64,000 nt of DNA. Origin: Rhizobium sp. J15 (GTDB taxonomy: Bacteria > Pseudomonadota > Alphaproteobacteria > Rhizobiales > Rhizobiaceae). The stretch lies in contig NZ_NWSX01000003.1 of NCBI RefSeq assembly GCF_002531825.1, forward strand, positions 62,001 through 126,000, written 5' to 3'. Made by a program: the position numbers and the translations under genes. The notes beneath the pieces were generated by a model that was given only the letters and a program-made list of their open reading frames with translations, did not search any database and was not told the DNA's origin. Shown here piece by piece: positions 57,619 through 64,000 of this stretch (its first letter is position 1; every line of letters begins with the position of its first letter).

Positions 57619-58122
57619 CTATGCGTCGATGCCGAGATACCAGGCGCGCATGCGGGCGATCCGCTCGCGCGCCTCATCATCGGCGGCTGGACCTGCAAGC
57701 AGGCTGGTGTTTTCGGGTGTTACTTCTTCTCCGGTTTGCGCGTCGACCAGCATCGTCCGACGCTCTCTGCCGGAGGCGTCGCCGAGCAGGAAGGCGAGAT
57801 CCTCTTCCGGAATGTGACGGCTTCCCCAGGAAAACAGCGCCATGAGGACAGGGAAGAAATCGCGGCCCTTTTCCGTCAGCACATATTCGTAGCGGGCAGG
57901 GCGCTGATGGTAGAGACGCCGTTCGAACAGCCCTTCATCCGTCAGATGCTTGAGCCGCCGGGTGAGAATGTTCGGCGCCACGCCGAGGCTCTTCTGGAAT
58001 TCGTCGAAACGCGACAGGCCCTGGAAGGCATCGCGCAGGATCAGGATGCTCCACCAATCGCCGACGCTGTCGAGCGCGCGCGCCGCCGGGCATTTGAAGT
58101 CACTGAAGCTCGTCCGTTGCAT
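57619..58122 (-). CDS. HxlR-family regulator with single N-terminal cysteine
   Basis: A 167-residue winged-helix regulator: MQRTSFSDFKCPAARALDSV, then GDWWSILILRDAFQGLSRFD and LGVAPNILTRRLKHLTDEGL (recognition helix) and ARYEYVLTEKGRDFFPV (wing). Cys11 is the only cysteine and sits where redox-sensing members such as YodB and HypR have theirs. Start 58122 fits the family; upstream ATGs (58155, 58152) are in frame. A perfect palindrome spans this start codon. The KAS gene follows after 13 bp, so the regulator probably controls its own operon. Confidence 0.9.
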   Translation of the reverse strand: MQRTSFSDFKCPAARALDSVGDWWSILILRDAFQGLSRFDEFQKSLGVAPNILTRRLKHLTDEGLFERRLYHQRPARYEYVLTEKGRDFFPVLMALFSWGSRHIPEEDLAFLLGDASGRERRTMLVDAQTGEEVTPENTSLLAGPAADDEARERIARMRAWYLGIDA

Positions 58123-58159
58123 GATGATAGTCACTACATCAGTGACTATCATCATGCAA
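58117..58159. promoter_or_regulatory. 19-bp-arm perfect palindrome across the HxlR start codon
   Basis: Arms 58117-58135 and 58141-58159 are perfectly complementary with a 5-bp spacer (58136-58140); they contain CATGATGATAGTCACT / AGTGACTATCATCATG. The start codon at 58122-58120 is inside the left arm. A further half-site ACTATC (58163-58168) lies outside. It may be an operator, an mRNA hairpin that hides the start, or both. Confidence 0.8.
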
Positions 58160-58241
58160 GTTACTATCTGGCGTCGTCCTCGAAAAGCCGGGCGAGCAGG
58201 ATGTTCGCGGATGAAGTGCGGAAGCGCCGCCCGCTGAGCGC

Positions 58242-58430
58242 TCAGGCGAAGCCGAGCGGGAGATTTTCCAGTTTCCGGTCGTCGCCATAATCGCGCTCAT
58301 GGGGCGAGCGTCGGCGGACGTGATGGCGGCTGGAAAGATCGATCCGGTTTTCGGCAAAGATCCCATCGGCATAGGTGCCGGTGTCATGGCAATCTGTGTC
58401 GATCTTCGGGGCAAGGATTTTCAGGATCAT
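58242..58430 (-). CDS. Small hypothetical protein (62 aa), stress-type promoter
   Basis: The ATG at 58430 is preceded by GGAGGAAGCCCG, a strong ribosome site; an upstream ATG has none. The protein is polar and basic (MILKILAPKIDTDCHDTGTY; later HHVRRRSPHERDYGDD), with no membrane segment. I do not recognise a family. A GGAAC-N19-TT promoter lies about 26 bp upstream, and a second small gene with a stress-type promoter is divergent from it. Confidence 0.6.
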   Translation of the reverse strand: MILKILAPKIDTDCHDTGTYADGIFAENRIDLSSRHHVRRRSPHERDYGDDRKLENLPLGFA

Positions 58431-58455
58431 CGGGCTTCCTCCGAGGCGCACCGTC

Positions 58456-58481
58456 AACATTCGGACAGGTCGGTTGGTTCC
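58456..58481 (-). promoter_or_regulatory. Candidate EcfG/RpoE2-type promoter (leftward)
   Basis: On the minus strand GGAAC (58481-58477), 19-bp spacer, TT (58457-58456), within the GGAAC-N18/19-TT consensus of Sinorhizobium RpoE2. Drives the 62-aa gene. Confidence 0.6.
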
Positions 58482-58575
58482 ATTTATAAATCCTGAATTA
58501 TTAATAAATTAACCATAAGTGACGCGGAGCGCGCATTTCGCTCGGCCGCCGTCACGGCGTCGAAGGTGTCTCGAT

Positions 58576-58600
58576 GGAACTCCGAACCTTGCCCACCGTT
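58576..58600 (+). promoter_or_regulatory. EcfG-type general-stress promoter (rightward)
   Basis: GGAAC (58576-58580), 16-bp spacer, CGTT (58597-58600): exact EcfG consensus, 26 bp upstream of the 131-aa gene. Confidence 0.75.
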
Positions 58601-58611
58601 GATGTCGATGA

Positions 58612-59022
<411 letters not shown>

Positions 59023-59180
59023 TCTGCGGACGGCAGGTCTGCCCGTATGACAGTTTGATGTCGAAACTGAAAAACAGCTGAAAACCGCCAGCACCTGTTT
59101 GACATGGGAGCCTTCTAGAGAGGGCCCGAGAAGGAAGCGTACATGCCGCGCTTCCAAGGTCTCGGAGACGCTTGCGCCCC

Positions 59181-60011
59181 ATGAAAATCATTCAGATCAC
59201 CGACACCCATTTCAGCCCGAACAAGCCGCATTTCAACGGCAATTGGGCGCCGCTTCTGAGCTGGATCGAAGGGACAGGCGCCGATCTGATCGTCCATACC
59301 GGTGATCTCACCGTCGACGGAGCCGACAAGGACGAGGACATCACCTTCTCGATGGATCTGATGCGTCAGGTGTCGATCCCGATGCTGATCGTCCCCGGCA
59401 ATCACGACGTCGGCCATTTCAGGGAATCCGATCAGCCCGTCAATGCCGAGCGGCTCGCGCGTTGGCGCAGCCTTGCCGGCGACGACCGTTGGCTCGAAGA
59501 TGCGGCCGGCTGGCGTTTCGTCGGATTGAACTCGCTGCTTCTCGGTCACGAGGACGAGGAGGAGGAAAGCCAATTCGAATGGCTCGCCAAGGCGCTTTCC
59601 GAAAGGGCAGGGCGGCGCGTGGCGATTTTCGCCCACAAGCCGCTGTTCGTCGATGCTTCCGACGAAGGCGATACCGGATATTGGAGCGTTCGTCCCACGC
59701 AGCGCCGGCGGCTCTATGATCTGATCGCGGCCCATGACGTGGCGCTTTTCGCGAGCGGCCATCTTCACTGGGCCTGGCAGGGGCGTTTCGGCAATACCGC
59801 GCTGACATGGGGTCCCTCGGCCGCCTTCATCATCGACAAGATGGAGCGGGAAATGCCGGGCGAACGGCTGATCGGCGCCGTCATCCATGAATTCGATGCA
59901 TCAGTCGCAAGCACGATCGTCGCCGTTCCCGGCATGACCGCGCATGTGCTCGATGATGTCGTGCAGGAAGTCTATCCCCAGGCGGTCAAGCAGCGGGAGC
60001 CGGCCGAATGA
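59181..60011 (+). CDS. Metallophosphoesterase (calcineurin-like, GpdQ/CpdA type)
   Basis: A 276-residue binuclear-metal phosphoesterase. The five metal motifs are visible: ITDTHFS (D-x-H, residues 6-12), HTGDLTVDG (GD), VPGNHDVGH (GNHD), FAHKPLF (H) and SGHLHWAW (GHxH). The length matches GpdQ (274 aa), which cleaves glycerophosphodiesters. The ATG at 59181 was used rather than a TTG three codons earlier. Its stop overlaps the following ABC ATPase start by 4 bp, so it is probably a cytoplasmic partner of the importer, hydrolysing a phosphodiester after uptake (inference). Confidence 0.92.
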   Translation: MKIIQITDTHFSPNKPHFNGNWAPLLSWIEGTGADLIVHTGDLTVDGADKDEDITFSMDLMRQVSIPMLIVPGNHDVGHFRESDQPVNAERLARWRSLAGDDRWLEDAAGWRFVGLNSLLLGHEDEEEESQFEWLAKALSERAGRRVAIFAHKPLFVDASDEGDTGYWSVRPTQRRRLYDLIAAHDVALFASGHLHWAWQGRFGNTALTWGPSAAFIIDKMEREMPGERLIGAVIHEFDASVASTIVAVPGMTAHVLDDVVQEVYPQAVKQREPAE

Positions 60012-61189
60012 GCGCGCTCTCGCTTCGCGGCATCACCAAGGCCTTCGGCGGCAACCACATTCTGAATGGCGTCAGCCTCGACGTCGAACCTGGCGAATTC
60101 ATCGCCTTGGTCGGCCCCTCCGGCTGCGGCAAGAGCACCCTGCTGCGCGTCCTCGCCGGCCTCGACCATGCCGATAGTGGCGAGATCATGATCGGCGGGA
60201 AAGATATGTCCGGGGTCGCGGCCGCCGACCGCAACATCGCCATGGTCTTTCAGTCCTACGCCCTCTATCCGCATCTGACGGCCTCTGAGAACATCGCCGT
60301 GCCGCTGGCGATGCGCCGGCTGTCGACGACGCAGCGGCTGCCATTCATCGGCTCGTTGATGCCGGGCCAACGCGCGATCCGCGCGGCGATCGCCCGCGAC
60401 GTCAGGGAAATGGCGACATCGCTGAAAATCGAACACCTGCTGGACCGCAAGCCCGGCCAGATGTCCGGCGGCCAGCGCCAGCGCGTGGCGCTCGCCCGCG
60501 CCATGGTGCGCCGGCCGAGCATCTTCCTGATGGACGAGCCGCTGTCCAACCTCGACGCCAACCTGCGCGTCCATGCCCGCGGCGAGATCGTCGACCTTCA
60601 TCGCCGCGCCGGCGTGCCGACACTCTACGTCACCCACGACCAGGCGGAAGCACTGTCGATGGCCGACCGCGTCGCCGTAATGATGGGCGGGCGGTTGCTG
60701 CAGATTGCAAGCCCTGAGGTCATCTATGACGATCCTGCCCATGTCGAGGTCGCCCGTTTCATCGGCCAGCCGCGCATCAATCTGCTGCCGGCGGAAGCCG
60801 AGGGCGGCGTGGTTGCCTTCGGCGACCAGCGCCTGACACTGGAAAACCCGCCTGCCGGCAAGATTCCGGTCACGCTCGCCATTCGCCCCGAGTTCGTCGC
60901 TGTCGAGCGGAGCCGCCAGGACGGGCTTGCCGCCCGGATCGAGCGAGTCGAGTTCCTGGGATCGGAGGTCATCCTCTACTGCCGCCTCGATGCGATCGGC
61001 GAGACCGTGATCGCCAAGGTTCAGCCGCCCGAAGCCGCGGGCCTCGCCGCCGGTGATCCGGTCGGGCTGCGGCTTGCCACAGGCCGGACGATGGCCTTCG
61101 CCAAGGACGGCAGCCGGCTGGCCGCTCGCGCCGAGGCCGCCAATGGGCTCGCCGCGGGCGACATCGCGCGGGAGAGGGCGCATGGCTAG
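60008..61189 (+). CDS. UgpC/MalK-type ABC ATPase
   Basis: A 393-residue ATPase of the sugar/glycerophosphate importer family: Walker A GPSGCGKST (residues about 37-45), Q-loop MVFQSYALYPHLTASENIAV, signature MSGGQRQRVALARAM, Walker B IFLMDEPLSNLDA, then the TOBE/regulatory domain. Between Q-loop and signature an insertion of about 25 residues (STTQRLPFIGSLMPGQRAIR) lengthens the helical region compared with MalK. It overlaps the phosphoesterase and first permease genes. Confidence 0.92.
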   Translation: MSALSLRGITKAFGGNHILNGVSLDVEPGEFIALVGPSGCGKSTLLRVLAGLDHADSGEIMIGGKDMSGVAAADRNIAMVFQSYALYPHLTASENIAVPLAMRRLSTTQRLPFIGSLMPGQRAIRAAIARDVREMATSLKIEHLLDRKPGQMSGGQRQRVALARAMVRRPSIFLMDEPLSNLDANLRVHARGEIVDLHRRAGVPTLYVTHDQAEALSMADRVAVMMGGRLLQIASPEVIYDDPAHVEVARFIGQPRINLLPAEAEGGVVAFGDQRLTLENPPAGKIPVTLAIRPEFVAVERSRQDGLAARIERVEFLGSEVILYCRLDAIGETVIAKVQPPEAAGLAAGDPVGLRLATGRTMAFAKDGSRLAARAEAANGLAAGDIARERAHG

Positions 61190-62105
61190 CGTCGTCTCCA
61201 TGGCCATGCCAGCCAATCCCGCCGTTGCGCATCGACGCAGCGAGGCCCGCATCGCCTGGATGTTGGTGCTGCCGGCGATCGTGCTGCTGTTCCTCTTCGT
61301 GCTTTTGCCGGTCGCGGCTGTCGTCTTCCTCGGCTTTACCGATTTCGAACTCGGCTACGGCAAGTTCCGTTTCGTCGGCTTCGAGAACTACGCCCACCTG
61401 ATCACCGACCGCACATTCCGCAAGTCGCTGTGGAATACGACGGTCTATACGGCGATCGTCGCGCCCGTCTCGATCCTTCTCGGCCTCGGCATCGCCATAT
61501 TGATCGAGAGCGAGACCGCCGCGCGCAGCTTCTTCCGCACCGCTTATTTCTTGCCGGTCGCCTCGCTGATCGTCGCCATGGCGACCGTCTGGCAATACAT
61601 GTTTCATCCCACAATCGGCCCGATCAATGCGCTTCTGGCATTGGCGGGATTGCCTGGCCCGAACTGGCTCGGCAGCTCCGGCACGGTGCTTTACAGCCTC
61701 TCGATCATCGGCGTCTGGCAGTCGGCGGGCTTCAGCATGGTGCTGTTCCTGGCCGGGCTGACCGCGATCCCGCGCGAGCTTTACGCAGCCGCCGAAGTGG
61801 ACGGCGCCAGATCCGCCCTCGATCGCTTTCTGCTCGTCACCTGGCCGATGCTCGGACCGACCACGCTATTCGTCATCACCATCAGCATCACCAACGCCGT
61901 GAAGGTCTTCGAGACGGTTAAGACACTGACGGAAGGCGGCCCGAACAAGGCGTCGGAGGTGCTGCTCTTCACGATCTACCAGGAAGGTTTCGTCTACCTG
62001 CGCGTCGGCTACGCCTCGGCGATGACCGTCGTCTTTCTGCTGATCCTCGTGGTGCTGATGTTCCTGCAGTACCGCATCCTCGATCGGCGGGTGCATTACA
62101 CATGA
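61182..62105 (+). CDS. ABC importer permease, UgpA-like
   Basis: A 307-residue permease with six hydrophobic segments; the coupling motif EAA...G appears as AAEVDGARSALDRFLLVTWP near residue 205. The ATG at 61182 overlaps the ATPase stop by 8 bp and has GGAGAGGG upstream. It pairs with the next permease (4-bp overlap). Confidence 0.92.
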   Translation: MASVVSMAMPANPAVAHRRSEARIAWMLVLPAIVLLFLFVLLPVAAVVFLGFTDFELGYGKFRFVGFENYAHLITDRTFRKSLWNTTVYTAIVAPVSILLGLGIAILIESETAARSFFRTAYFLPVASLIVAMATVWQYMFHPTIGPINALLALAGLPGPNWLGSSGTVLYSLSIIGVWQSAGFSMVLFLAGLTAIPRELYAAAEVDGARSALDRFLLVTWPMLGPTTLFVITISITNAVKVFETVKTLTEGGPNKASEVLLFTIYQEGFVYLRVGYASAMTVVFLLILVVLMFLQYRILDRRVHYT

Positions 62106-62935
62106 CGAGCGCTTTTTCCCTCGGCCGGATCATCCGCCTGACGCTGCTTTCCCTCGGCGCGATCATCTTCCTCTCGCCCTACGTCTTCATGATTTCGGCG
62201 GCGGGCAAGGCGCAGAGCGATATTTTCACTTCGTCGCTGTCGTTGATCCCGGCGCACTTCGCCTATGCGGAGAATTTTGCCAAGGCCCTGAGCCGGGTGC
62301 CGATGGCACGGCTCCTGTGGAATGGCGTCGTCGTCTGCGGGCTGATCTTCTTCTTCCAGGTGCTGGTGGCGATCCCTTGCGCCTATGCCATGGCGAAGCT
62401 GCGTTTCGGCGCGGCGCGCGCCATGATGGTGCTGGTCATGCTCGGCCTGCTTGTGCCGATCCATGCCACCGCCTTGCCGCTCTATGTCGCCTTCGACCGC
62501 GCCTCGCTGCTCAACGGCTACGCCGCCCTCGTTGCGCCCTTCACCATTTCGGTCTTCGCGATCTTCATGTTCCTGCAGTTCTTTCGCGCCATGCCGGATG
62601 ACCTCATCCATGCCGCGCGTCTCGACGGCATGTCGGAGCTCGGCATCGTCGCCCGCGTCATCGTGCCGAATGCTTGGCCGGCCGTCACCGCCTTCGCCAT
62701 CTTCTCGGTCGTCGCGCACTGGAACGATCTCTACTGGCCGCTGGTCGTCATCAGCAAGCAGGATTACGCCACGCCGCCGCTTGGGCTGATGTATTTCCGC
62801 GCCGCCGAAGCCGGCGACGATTACGGCGCGCTGATGGCCGCCACCCTCATGATTACCCTTCCTCTCGTCGCCGCCTTCCTGCTTGCGCAGAAGCGTTTCG
62901 TCGAGGGCATCACCATGACCGGTCTCAAAGGCTGA
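62102..62935 (+). CDS. ABC importer permease, UgpE-like
   Basis: A 277-residue permease with six hydrophobic segments and the coupling motif HAARLDGMSELGIVARVIVP near residue 178, the EAA motif of the second permease of carbohydrate-uptake 1 importers. The binding-protein gene follows after 26 bp. Confidence 0.92.
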   Translation: MTSAFSLGRIIRLTLLSLGAIIFLSPYVFMISAAGKAQSDIFTSSLSLIPAHFAYAENFAKALSRVPMARLLWNGVVVCGLIFFFQVLVAIPCAYAMAKLRFGAARAMMVLVMLGLLVPIHATALPLYVAFDRASLLNGYAALVAPFTISVFAIFMFLQFFRAMPDDLIHAARLDGMSELGIVARVIVPNAWPAVTAFAIFSVVAHWNDLYWPLVVISKQDYATPPLGLMYFRAAEAGDDYGALMAATLMITLPLVAAFLLAQKRFVEGITMTGLKG

Positions 62936-62961
62936 CCGGCTTCAACCCAGGAGAACGAGCG

Positions 62962-64000
62962 ATGAAACATATCACCCAGCTTCTCGCCGCAGCGGCCGTA
63001 TCCTTGGCAATCGCGCTTCCCGCGCATGCCGAGACGACGCTGACGATTCATTACCCGATGCCGGGATTCTTCAAGGACGTGATGGACACGATCTCGAAGA
63101 AGTTCATGGCGGAAAACCCCGACATCAAGATCCAGTTCGCCAGCCCGTCCGCGACCTATGAGGAAGGCATCCAGACGATCCTTCGCCAAGCCGGCACCAG
63201 CGAAATGCCCGACATCACCTTCATCGGCCTGAACCGCCTGCGTATGCTCGACGAGCGCGACGTCGCCGTCGATCTCGGCCCGCTCGTCCAGACGGACGGC
63301 AACATGGCCGAACAGGGCTTCTCCGACACGATCCTCAAGCTCGCCCAGGTCAAGGGCAAGCAGTTCGGCCTCGCTTTCGCCACGTCCAACCCGATCATGT
63401 ATTACAACGCCGATCTCGTGAAGGCAGCCGGCGGCAATCCCGACAATCCGCCGAAGACCTGGGATGAGGTCATCGCGCTCGGCGGCAAGATCAAGGCGCT
63501 CGGCAACGGCGTCGACGGCATCGATTTCCGCTGGCAGGGCGACGACTGGATGTTTTCCGCGCTGCTCTTCGGCGCCGGCGGCAAGATGCTGAGCGATGAT
63601 GAAAGCAAGGTCGCCTTCAACGGTGCGGAAGGCCAGAAGGCTGTCGAAGTCCTGCATCGTCTCGCCACCGAAGGCGGCATGCCCGTCTTCACCAAACCTG
63701 CCGGTGAGCAGGCCTTCGCGGCCGGCAAGGTCGGCTTCGAATTCCAGACGACGGGCGCGCTGCGCAACACGATCAAGAATGTCGGTGACAAGTTCGATCT
63801 GCGCACCGCCAAGATCCCGCTGATCGATCCGGTGAACGGCCGCCTGCCGACGGGCGGCAACGCGGTCGTCATCCTGACGCACGACGCCGCCAAGCAGGAG
63901 GCCGCCTGGAAGTTCGCCAAATTCGCCGCCGGCCCTTATGGCGCCTCGGTGGTCGTGCCCGGCACCGGGTATGTCCCGAACAACGAGCTTGCCGCCAAGT
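62962..64000 (+). CDS. Extracellular solute-binding protein, UgpB-like (3' truncated)
   Basis: A family-1 binding protein that runs off the window end after 346 codons. ATG 62962 has AGGAGAACGAGC upstream. The signal peptide (MKHITQLLAAAAVSLAIALP, cleaved after AHA) is followed by the mature part with HYPMPGFFKDVMDTISKKF, FATSNPIMYYNADLVKAAGG and QGDDWMFSALLFGAGGKML. No lipobox. UgpB-like proteins bind glycerol-3-phosphate or glycerophosphodiesters; sugar binding is an alternative. Confidence 0.9.
   Translation, partial: MKHITQLLAAAAVSLAIALPAHAETTLTIHYPMPGFFKDVMDTISKKFMAENPDIKIQFASPSATYEEGIQTILRQAGTSEMPDITFIGLNRLRMLDERDVAVDLGPLVQTDGNMAEQGFSDTILKLAQVKGKQFGLAFATSNPIMYYNADLVKAAGGNPDNPPKTWDEVIALGGKIKALGNGVDGIDFRWQGDDWMFSALLFGAGGKMLSDDESKVAFNGAEGQKAVEVLHRLATEGGMPVFTKPAGEQAFAAGKVGFEFQTTGALRNTIKNVGDKFDLRTAKIPLIDPVNGRLPTGGNAVVILTHDAAKQEAAWKFAKFAAGPYGASVVVPGTGYVPNNELAAK

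Noticed and set aside
59047..59064. PhoB-like heptads upstream of the metallophosphoesterase
   Set aside because: Only one heptad is a good match and it is on the minus strand; not called as a site, only mentioned as weak support.

Overview
The window looks like a chromosomal segment of a Rhizobium species close to R. etli/R. leguminosarum. Supporting signs are high GC, a phosphatidylcholine synthase (pcs), a sigma54-type glnB-glnA locus, an IalB-family protein, a BacA/ExsE-like ABC transporter, an alphaproteobacterial LexA box (GAAC-N7-GAAC), EcfG/RpoE2-type promoters (GGAAC-N16-CGTT or GGAAC-N18/19-TT) and intergenic palindromes of the kind scattered through rhizobial genomes. There is no phage, transposon, CRISPR array, tRNA or rRNA gene. 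Most of the window is conserved housekeeping and ABC-transport DNA.

Layout. 1-1160: end of a peptide-type ABC operon. 1282-2417: small stress-type genes and a GFA-family protein. 2578-5788: MacAB-like adaptor/ABC export operon. 5922-9461: GntR regulator, ferredoxin-NADP reductase, pcs, quinone oxidoreductase. 9501-14187: nucleoside-type (BMP family) ABC importer with the binding protein last. 14332-19713: YtfQ-YtfR-YtfT-YjfF galactofuranose-type sugar importer followed by a GntR/FCD regulator. 19867-23165: glmU and glmS (UDP-GlcNAc supply). 23297-30640: DUF502 protein, recG facing away from sdhE-mfd, and an OsmC protein. 30659-34818: DsbA-family protein with a YejA-like binding protein, IalB-family protein, hspQ. 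34979-38622: glnB-glnA (nitrogen control) divergent from an NAD(P)HX repair enzyme. 38779-41231: DUF808 membrane protein, DUF72 protein, GNAT acetyltransferase. 41228-44952: uvrA and ssb, divergent around a LexA box. 45068-50903: MarC protein, gyrA, BacA/ExsE-like ABC transporter. 51042-51791: tiny membrane proteins. 51897-55813: coaD, two cyclophilins, queA, tgt. 55831-58122: an HxlR regulator-KAS II-like synthase-DUF4864 operon read leftwards. 58242-59022: two divergent small proteins with stress-type promoters. 59181-64000: metallophosphoesterase and a Ugp-like ABC importer cut off by the window end.

The least explained parts are the small genes. Five short proteins (59 aa at 1282; 51 and 44 aa at 51042-51368; 62 aa at 58242; 131 aa at 58627) lie behind four sequences that match the alphaproteobacterial general-stress promoter. 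The 44-aa gene is shorter than usual gene-calling cut-offs. The HxlR gene has a 19-bp-arm perfect palindrome across its start codon and a single N-terminal cysteine, which suggests a self-regulated, redox- or electrophile-sensing operon that includes a ketoacyl synthase. The queuosine enzyme Tgt lacks three of its four canonical zinc ligands. No wholly new multi-gene system is evident; the strongest candidates for new biology are the stress-promoter small-protein loci and the HxlR-KAS operon.
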